Origin: an uncultured Holdemanella sp. | Lineage (GTDB): Bacteria > Bacillota_I > Bacilli_A > Erysipelotrichales > Erysipelotrichaceae | Direction: 5' to 3' | NCBI RefSeq assembly: GCF_934754935.1 | Contig: NZ_CAKVJB010000050.1 | Coordinates: 1-10,800 of the forward strand | DNA length: 10,800 bases | In this document: in pieces, positions 5,449 to 10,800 of the stretch | Position numbering within the stretch: position 1 is the stretch's first letter | Layout of the letters: every line of letters starts with the position of its first letter | The notes under the pieces: model-generated | What the model saw: the letters and a program-made list of their open reading frames with translations, nothing else | What the model was told of the DNA's origin: nothing | Database searches by the model: none | Translations under genes and position numbers: made by a program

Positions 5449-6881
5449 ATGTGATCCTCCTTACATAATGGTATTAACTGCATCAAATCATCGATAACTT
5501 TACATGGCTTCGCTTCTTTTAGGGCTTCACGCTGTTTTTCATCAACGCTAAACCCTACAGAATAAGCAGCCATATTTTTTGCGGCTACAATATCCGCAAC
5601 ATTATCACCGACATAAATACAATCATCATGACTAGTATGTAATAAGTTACACGCTTCAATCAAGCCAGATGCACTTGGTTTAGGTTCTGGTAAATTTTCT
5701 TTTCCCAACACAACATCAAAATACGCATCTAATCCCGATTGTTTTAATCCTCTTTTTACAACTTCAATACGCTTATTTGAAACAACTGCACATTGTATAT
5801 TTTCTTTTTTCAATCCTTCAAGCATCTCTTTGGCATGAGGAATTTCATTTAATAATTCTTTATGAAGAGATTTATTGATGACTTGATAACGATCAATGAT
5901 ATTTTGAACTTGATCTTCTGGAAAATACTTTGAAAAAGTCACTTCCAAAGTTGGTCCAAAGAATGAATACAATTCTTCATTTGACAATTCATAATCTGGC
6001 TTAAGTTCTTTAAATACTCTTCTAAATGTTTCAAAAACCAACTCTTGTGAATCTATCAACGTTCCATCTAAGTCAAATAACACAACAGGTGTTTTCTTCC
6101 AATGAAATACCTTGTGAAATACACCAATTAAGCCTAGACATCCTACAATCATTAGAGCCAAAGATACAAGTTGAGCGGTACGAAGTCCAAAAACCATCAA
6201 TGAATCTGTACGCATACCTTCAATCACAAAACGTGTAATTCCATACCAAACCATGTACATAAATCCACAATCTCCACGTCTTCTATACCAATACTTACGG
6301 AAGATACGTGTAATGAATAAAAAGCCTAGTAAGTTACATACACTCTCAAATAGGAATGTAGGCATACGGTATGCTCCATCAATAAACATTTGGTTTTTAA
6401 TGAATGCTGGATAGTGCGCAAAGAAACTTTCGGATACGATTCCACCATAGGCTTCTTGATTCATAAAATTGCCCCAACGCCCAAATGCTTGTGCAAGTAA
6501 AACGGTTGGCATGATTAAATCAAACATTCTTAAAAATGAAATCTTACGTCTTTTGAAAAAGAACAAACTAAAAATAAAGCCTGCAATCAAACCACCATGA
6601 ATGGCCAATCCACCATTCCAAATGGCAACGATTTCATTCATATGTTGAGAATAATATCCCCATTCAAAAATCACATACCATGTTCTAGCACCTAGAATCC
6701 CTATAAATAACATAGGAACGACATAATCGTCTAATACTTCGGGTGCGTACCCCCATTTTTTCATGGTTCTTTGACATAATAAATAAGCACATAAAGCTCC
6801 TGTTAAAATTAAAACGGCATACCATGCGATTTCGAAAGATCCAAATGAAACAAATATTTTAGTGCTCGGAAATAGATGCAT
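5424..6881 (-). CDS. lgt: Fusion protein: prolipoprotein diacylglyceryl transferase (Lgt) plus PpaX-like HAD pyrophosphatase
   Basis: One uninterrupted frame of 485 residues joins two enzymes. Residues 1 to about 258 are Lgt, a multi-spanning membrane enzyme that moves diacylglyceryl from phosphatidylglycerol to the lipobox cysteine of prelipoproteins: WNGGLAIHGG (88-97), the GRWGNFMNQEAYG signature (134-146) and RFVIEGMRTDS (217-227) carry the conserved Arg, Asn and Glu positions. Residues about 265-473 are a HAD phosphatase: FDLDGT (269-274; Asp270 and Asp272), Ser368, Lys401 and GDNVAD (425-430). The stretch FFGPTLEVTFSKYF and overall layout resemble Bacillus PpaX, which hydrolyses the pyrophosphate released by HPr kinase/phosphorylase. 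After the last transmembrane segment (about 236-256) the HAD part should face the cytosol. No in-frame start with a ribosome site precedes the HAD part. AAGGAGG stands 6 bases before the ATG. It overlaps hprK by 23 bases and trxB by 25. Confidence 0.94.
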   Translation of the reverse strand: MHLFPSTKIFVSFGSFEIAWYAVLILTGALCAYLLCQRTMKKWGYAPEVLDDYVVPMLFIGILGARTWYVIFEWGYYSQHMNEIVAIWNGGLAIHGGLIAGFIFSLFFFKRRKISFLRMFDLIMPTVLLAQAFGRWGNFMNQEAYGGIVSESFFAHYPAFIKNQMFIDGAYRMPTFLFESVCNLLGFLFITRIFRKYWYRRRGDCGFMYMVWYGITRFVIEGMRTDSLMVFGLRTAQLVSLALMIVGCLGLIGVFHKVFHWKKTPVVLFDLDGTLIDSQELVFETFRRVFKELKPDYELSNEELYSFFGPTLEVTFSKYFPEDQVQNIIDRYQVINKSLHKELLNEIPHAKEMLEGLKKENIQCAVVSNKRIEVVKRGLKQSGLDAYFDVVLGKENLPEPKPSASGLIEACNLLHTSHDDCIYVGDNVADIVAAKNMAAYSVGFSVDEKQREALKEAKPCKVIDDLMQLIPLCKEDHIWSDNTIW

Positions 6882-7821
6882 CTAATTCCTCCTTCTTATT
6901 TTCGGATATTTGCGAAAGTACTCGCTCTTCAAATTCTTTTGCAGAATCCAATCCGTCTTTCAACAACAAGAAATTGGTTACGGCTGTCTCAATAACAGAC
7001 GACATTGGACGTCCTTGAGAAACCGGAATCGTCATCTTTAAAATTTTGATTCCCAAAATTTCATTATATTCTTTTTCTTCAATTCCAACGCGATCGTATT
7101 CATAAGAATCATTGAATGGTTCTAAATCGATTTGAAATTCAATTTGTGTTTCATGCGCTATAGCACCTACACCATACATTCTAGAAATATTAATAATTCC
7201 CACACCTCTAAGTTCCATGAATCCTTCGAGCATTGGTGTCGTTCTTCCTACTAACTCATCATGAATTTTGTAACAATCAATACGATCATCACCTACTAAT
7301 TGGTGTCCACGTTTAATTAATTCCAACGCAATTTCACTTTTTCCCATTCCACTTTTACCTGTAATTAATACTCCTACACCAGATACACGTACCAATTCTC
7401 CATGAATGACTACAGATTCTGCAAGACATTCATCTAAGTAGTTTGTAATACTTACAATTGCGTGAGAAGTTTGATGTTCTGTTTTAAATACTGGAAAATT
7501 TTTACGATTTGCGATCTCTTTTAAAACAGGTGGACACTCATGGCCATGCGCAATTACGATGCATGGCGTGTTATCTCCTGTTAAAAATTCAAAGGAACGA
7601 CGTTGTGAAATTTCATCCATTTGTTCTTCAATATAACCAATTTCTTTATCTCCTAGTACTACAAGTCTTTTTGTTTGAGTATCCGGAAAATATCCAGCCA
7701 ACTCTAATCCCGGACGATTAGTATCAGCCAAAGTTAATGGACGATTTAATGAATTTGAATCTCCAGTCACAATTGTCCACATGAATTTTTTTGCTAAATC
7801 ACGAACAATTACTTTTGCCAT
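6859..7821 (-). CDS. hprK: HPr kinase/phosphorylase
   Basis: Bifunctional enzyme of 320 residues that phosphorylates HPr of the phosphotransferase system on Ser46 and removes that phosphate by phosphorolysis, forming pyrophosphate. It sets CcpA-dependent carbon catabolite control in Gram-positive bacteria. The N-terminal domain (1 to about 130) precedes the catalytic domain, with His140, the Walker A loop GKSGMGKSE (155-163), Asp178-Asp179 in GDDRID, the family signature MELRGVGIINI (202-212) and IPVSQGR (265-271). The second Walker A residue is Lys156 where Bacillus, Lactobacillus and Enterococcus have Asp; the consequence is unknown. GGAGGAG directly precedes the ATG at 7821. It overlaps uvrA by 23 bases and lgt::ppaX by 23, so translation is probably coupled. 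The pyrophosphate product links it functionally to the PpaX part of the next gene. Confidence 0.96.
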   Translation of the reverse strand: MAKVIVRDLAKKFMWTIVTGDSNSLNRPLTLADTNRPGLELAGYFPDTQTKRLVVLGDKEIGYIEEQMDEISQRRSFEFLTGDNTPCIVIAHGHECPPVLKEIANRKNFPVFKTEHQTSHAIVSITNYLDECLAESVVIHGELVRVSGVGVLITGKSGMGKSEIALELIKRGHQLVGDDRIDCYKIHDELVGRTTPMLEGFMELRGVGIINISRMYGVGAIAHETQIEFQIDLEPFNDSYEYDRVGIEEKEYNEILGIKILKMTIPVSQGRPMSSVIETAVTNFLLLKDGLDSAKEFEERVLSQISENKKEELDASISEH

Positions 7822-10648
7822 GGTCTCCTCCTTTTTCTAATAATGGTTTTAAATATTGACCTGTATAGCTTTCTTTACACTCGGCAATCTTTTCTGGTGT
7901 TCCCGTACAAATGATTGTACCTCCACCTTGTCCACCTTCAGGTCCCATATCTATAATTTGATCTGCACATTTGATTACATCCAAATTGTGCTCTATAACT
8001 AATACTGTATCTCCATGTTCGACCAAACGTTGTAAAACTTCAATCAATTTTTTTACATCATCACTATGTAATCCAGTTGTAGGTTCATCAAGCACAAATA
8101 ACGTTTTGCCTGTAGCCTTCTTTTGAAGCTCACTAGCCAGCTTTACACGTTGTGCCTCGCCCCCTGATAAAGTTGTTGCACTTTGGCCTAATTTTATATA
8201 AGAAAGTCCTACGTCGTTTAGAGTTTGCAATTTGTGTTTGATTTTTGAAACATTACTGAAGAATTCTAATGCTTCTTCAACTGTCATATCCAATACATCC
8301 GCAATAGTTTTACCTTTATAATGAACTTGTAATGTTTCTTCATTATAACGTTTTCCACCACATTGATCACAAGGTACATAAACATCCGGTAAAAAATGCA
8401 TGGAAATACGTAAAATTCCATCACCTTGACAGGCTTCACATCGTCCACCCTTCACATTGAATGAAAAACGACCCTTATCATATCCAAGCATTTTTGCCTC
8501 TTTTGTCTGCGCAAATAAATCACGAATATCATCAAACACCCCTGTATAAGTAGCTGGATTTGAGCGTGGTGTTCTTCCAATTGGGTCTTGGCCAATCTCT
8601 ACAATTTTATCAATATTTTCAATGCCTTGAATTTCTTTACATGCGCCCGGTTTGATTCTTAAACGACCTAGCGCATGTTGTAACCCGTGTGTTAATACTT
8701 CTGTAACTAATGAAGATTTTCCACTTCCAGAAACGCCAGTGACAACCGTAAATGTTCCAAGCTTAATTGTTACATTTACATTTTTTAAGTTGTTCTGGCT
8801 AGCTTTTACTACTTTTAATTTCTTTCCATTACCCTTACGCCGTGTCATAGGCACATCTATTCTTTTACGTCCACTTAAATAAGCTCCCGTAATCGAATTT
8901 TCATTCTGCATAATTTCTTCCGGTGTTCCAGCCGCAACAATTTGGCCTCCATGAACACCAGCTCCAGGACCAACATCTACAATATAATCACTGGCTCGCA
9001 TTGTGTCTTCATCATGTTCTACGACAATCAAAGTATTGCCTAAATCTCGCATATCTTTTAATGCGCCAATCAAACGATCGTTATCTCTTTGATGTAATCC
9101 AATACTAGGTTCGTCTAATACATACATAACCCCAGTTAAACGTGATCCAATCTGTGTTGCCAAACGAATACGTTGCGCTTCTCCTCCGGATAGAGTGGAT
9201 GCCAAACGATCAAGTGTTAAATAACTTAGACCAACATGATTTAAGAATGAAAGACGATTTTTTATTTCTTTCACAACCAATTCTGCAATCTTGGCTTGTG
9301 TTGGTGTTAATTCGAGTTGGTCCATAAAATCTATGGCTTCACGAATGCTCATTTGTGTCCATTCATAAATGTTTTTCCCACCAACAAGCACAGACAATGC
9401 CTGCTTATTCAATCGTGCACCATGACATTTTGGACATTGTGCATCGGCCAAAAAGGATCCATACCATTCTCGAGACATAGTTGAAGTTGTTTCCATATAC
9501 CTTCTTTCAATCATAGGACAAACACCTTCAATATATTCAAGCTTTGTCGAAACCGTTCCAGAACGAGAATTCAATTGATAAGCGATTGGTACATCTGAAC
9601 CATATAATAAATAATTAAGTTTCTTTTTAGGTAGATCCTTGATTGGTGTATCCATATCAATTTCATAATACTTTATCAACGCATGGATTCGTTGCCATTC
9701 TAGATTTTCTGTATTCACAATATTTTTATAATAGTGAATGCCTCCTTGCGCAATTGATTTTGTATCATCTGGAATTAATAGAGACAAATCCACTTTTTGA
9801 GTAATGCCTAAACCTTTACATTCTGGACAAGCGCCAAATGGTGCATTAAATGAGAATAATTTTGGTTCTAATTTAGGTACGGAAAAACCACAAATTTTAC
9901 ATGCATAATTGCTTGAAAATAAGGTTTCAGATTCATTCGTTAATAAAATAGCTAAACCATCACTTAATTTTAATGCCGTTTCTAATGAATCATGAAAACG
10001 TGAACGATCATCACCTTTTACAATTCGATCCACTACGACATCAATAGTGTGTTTTTTATTTTTATCTAATGTTTCTAGTTCTTCAAGATATTTGATTTCG
10101 CCATCAACACGAACACGAATATATCCTTCTTTCATTAGATTATCAATTAAATCTTTGTGTGTTCCTTTTTTCCCTTGGATTACCGGACTTAAGATGGTAC
10201 ATCTTGTTTTATCCGGCAATTCCATAATTTTATCAATCATTTCCTTAATTGTATTTCCTGTTATTGGAATGTGGTGATCCGGACAATAAGGGACTCCTAT
10301 ACGGGCATATAATAAACGTAAATAATCATAGATTTCAGTCACTGTTCCTACGGTAGAGCGAGGATTGTTCGAAGTTGTTTTTTGGTCTATTGCGATGGCT
10401 GGTGAAAGACCATCGATTTGGTCAACATCTGGTTTTTCACTATTTCCTAAAAACTGCCTTGCATAAGCAGATAAGGATTCCATATATCGACGTTGTCCTT
10501 CTGCATATATTGTGTCAAAAGCTAAAGAAGTCTTACCACTGCCTGAAACGCCGGTCATAATGACTAATTTATCTTTTGGGATTTTTAAACTTATATTTTT
10601 AAGGTTATTTTCACGAGCACCTTGTATTGTTATATACTTTTGGTCCAT
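7799..10648 (-). CDS. uvrA: Excinuclease ABC subunit A
   Basis: DNA damage sensor of nucleotide excision repair. A UvrA dimer with UvrB scans DNA, finds bulky lesions and loads UvrB for incision by UvrC. The 949-residue product has both ABC ATPase modules: Walker A GVSGSGKTS (33-41) and GVSGSGKSS (about 636), signatures TLSGGEAQR near 486 and 826, each followed by Walker B (VLDEPSIGLH and VLDEPTTGLH). Zinc-binding cysteines CKIC and CPEC (about 249-275) and CEAC and CDQC (about 733-765) are all present. Length is normal. I chose the ATG at 10648 because AGGAGGT lies 5 bases upstream and the family start (KYITIQGARENNLKN) fits; a longer in-frame reading to 10714 would cover the promoter and SOS box. 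First gene of the operon; uvrB, often its upstream neighbour, is replaced here by a 5S rRNA gene. Confidence 0.97.
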   Translation of the reverse strand: MDQKYITIQGARENNLKNISLKIPKDKLVIMTGVSGSGKTSLAFDTIYAEGQRRYMESLSAYARQFLGNSEKPDVDQIDGLSPAIAIDQKTTSNNPRSTVGTVTEIYDYLRLLYARIGVPYCPDHHIPITGNTIKEMIDKIMELPDKTRCTILSPVIQGKKGTHKDLIDNLMKEGYIRVRVDGEIKYLEELETLDKNKKHTIDVVVDRIVKGDDRSRFHDSLETALKLSDGLAILLTNESETLFSSNYACKICGFSVPKLEPKLFSFNAPFGACPECKGLGITQKVDLSLLIPDDTKSIAQGGIHYYKNIVNTENLEWQRIHALIKYYEIDMDTPIKDLPKKKLNYLLYGSDVPIAYQLNSRSGTVSTKLEYIEGVCPMIERRYMETTSTMSREWYGSFLADAQCPKCHGARLNKQALSVLVGGKNIYEWTQMSIREAIDFMDQLELTPTQAKIAELVVKEIKNRLSFLNHVGLSYLTLDRLASTLSGGEAQRIRLATQIGSRLTGVMYVLDEPSIGLHQRDNDRLIGALKDMRDLGNTLIVVEHDEDTMRASDYIVDVGPGAGVHGGQIVAAGTPEEIMQNENSITGAYLSGRKRIDVPMTRRKGNGKKLKVVKASQNNLKNVNVTIKLGTFTVVTGVSGSGKSSLVTEVLTHGLQHALGRLRIKPGACKEIQGIENIDKIVEIGQDPIGRTPRSNPATYTGVFDDIRDLFAQTKEAKMLGYDKGRFSFNVKGGRCEACQGDGILRISMHFLPDVYVPCDQCGGKRYNEETLQVHYKGKTIADVLDMTVEEALEFFSNVSKIKHKLQTLNDVGLSYIKLGQSATTLSGGEAQRVKLASELQKKATGKTLFVLDEPTTGLHSDDVKKLIEVLQRLVEHGDTVLVIEHNLDVIKCADQIIDMGPEGGQGGGTIICTGTPEKIAECKESYTGQYLKPLLEKGGDHGKSNCS

Positions 10649-10653
10649 ATTAA

Positions 10654-10660
10654 ACCTCCT
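10654..10660 (-). promoter_or_regulatory. Ribosome binding site that sets the uvrA start
   Basis: AGGAGGT on the minus strand, 5 bases before the ATG at 10648. It decides against the upstream extension of the frame. Confidence 0.88.
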
Positions 10661-10669
10661 ATGCACATT

Positions 10670-10678
10670 ATTATACCA
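10670..10678 (-). promoter_or_regulatory. Extended -10 promoter of the uvrA operon
   Basis: TGGTATAAT on the minus strand (10678-10670) is a perfect TATAAT with the TG extension. The -35 position is poor (AAATAA at 10698-10693), which is tolerable with an extended -10. The predicted transcript would have a leader of only about 15 bases. Confidence 0.7.
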
Positions 10679-10692
10679 TAAACATTTGTTCA
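10679..10692 (-). promoter_or_regulatory. LexA/DinR SOS box
   Basis: The minus strand reads TGAACAAATGTTTA. It matches the Bacillus DinR consensus CGAACRNRYGTTYG at all twelve inner positions and differs only in the outermost C and G. It lies directly upstream of the uvrA -10, where bound LexA would block RNA polymerase. uvrBA is a classical SOS target in Bacillus, which supports the call. Confidence 0.82.
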
Positions 10693-10709
10693 TTATTTGT
10701 GAAATAATG
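10691..10709. repeat. Perfect dyad upstream of uvrA, possible operator
   Basis: CATTATTT-GTG-AAATAATG is an exact 8-bp inverted repeat with a three-base centre. It covers the -35 position of the uvrA promoter and overlaps the SOS box by two bases. It could be a second regulator site or a small hairpin in the rRNA operon 3' flank. No T-run follows on either side, so it is not an obvious terminator. Confidence 0.5.
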
Positions 10710-10723
10710 GGCAAGAAAAAGGC

Positions 10724-10731
10724 AAAAAAAA
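10724..10731 (-). terminator. T-tract directly after the 5S rRNA
   Basis: Eight T residues on the minus strand follow the predicted 3' end of 5S rRNA, with a second T-rich stretch just beyond. The hairpin would have to be helix I of 5S itself, whose 5' arm lies outside the window, so the call rests on the T-tract and position. Confidence 0.45.
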
Positions 10732-10800
10732 GACCCGGCAGCTAGCTATCTTCGCAGGGGCAAGCCCAACTATTGTCGCCGTGAAAGTGCTTAACTTCTG
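10732..10800 (-). rRNA. rrf: 5S ribosomal RNA, 3' portion (partial)
   Basis: The minus strand from 10800 shows the 3' two-thirds of 5S rRNA. It starts with CAGAAGTTAAGC, the loop B and helix III region, then has a CGGCGACAATAGT helix, GGGCTTGCCCCTGCGAAGATAG, and a closing CTGCCGGGTC that would pair with the missing 5' end. About 69 of the usual 110-115 bases are present. As 5S is normally last in an rRNA operon, 23S and 16S probably lie to the right of the window, in the same direction as uvrA. Confidence 0.9.

Noticed and set aside
5424..6881. Lgt-PpaX fusion as a sequencing frameshift artefact
   Set aside because: Both halves are complete and in one frame with a natural linker; a missed stop is possible but nothing in the sequence suggests it.
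7509..10560. Plus-strand open frames of 60-80 codons opposite hprK and uvrA
   Set aside because: They are antisense to strongly conserved genes, have no ribosome site, and show no recognisable domain.
10649..10714. Longer uvrA reading from 10714 adding 22 residues
   Set aside because: It covers the ribosome site, the extended -10 and the SOS box, and the extra residues do not resemble any UvrA N-terminus.
1..10800. CRISPR array, tRNA genes, phage genes or riboswitches
   Set aside because: I saw no regularly spaced repeats, no tRNA cloverleaf sequence, no phage proteins, and the leaders before uvrA, darA and the deacetylase are too short or unstructured for a known riboswitch.

Overview
The window is AT-rich DNA from a low-GC Gram-positive bacterium (Bacillota). 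Three things point there: the gene order uvrA-hprK-lgt-ppaX-trxB, a DarA/PstA-type c-di-AMP receptor, and a group IIC intron reverse transcriptase of the gut-Firmicute type. Strong GGAGG ribosome binding sites and a Bacillus-type LexA box agree. An Erysipelotrichia- or Clostridia-like gut or oral anaerobe is a reasonable guess, but the sequence does not prove it.

Layout from left to right. Positions 1-75 are the 5' end of a group II intron on the minus strand that runs off the window. It starts just after the Rho-independent terminator of darA (115-438, minus). darA is divergent from a membrane-anchored polysaccharide deacetylase with Ig-like repeats (616-1989, plus), and both promoters lie in the 177-bp gap. 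A complete group IIC intron of about 1.88 kb (about 2019-3898, minus) follows. It carries its maturase/reverse transcriptase (2101-3381) and recognisable domains V and VI. It too begins directly after the T-tract of a terminator, that of a stand-alone PocR-type sensory-domain gene (3916-4407, minus). That gene has its own promoter, with a perfect palindrome in the spacer.

From 4534 to 10648 (minus) is a tight operon of four overlapping genes: uvrA, hprK, an lgt::ppaX gene fusion, and trxB. It ends in a strong hairpin at 4504-4530. In front of uvrA are an extended -10 promoter, a LexA/DinR-type SOS box and a second perfect dyad. Further upstream (10732-10800) is the 3' part of a 5S rRNA gene, so uvrA lies directly downstream of an rRNA operon.

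How the genes work together. HPr kinase/phosphorylase releases pyrophosphate when it removes phosphate from P-Ser-HPr, and PpaX hydrolyses that pyrophosphate. Here PpaX is covalently fused to the C-terminus of the membrane enzyme Lgt, encoded directly after hprK. The SOS box means that DNA damage could also induce catabolite control, lipoprotein maturation and thioredoxin reduction along with excision repair. I see no defence island or CRISPR array. The most unusual points are the Lgt-PpaX fusion, the two terminator-associated introns, the SOS-controlled multi-function operon, and the orphan PocR gene with an operator-like promoter.
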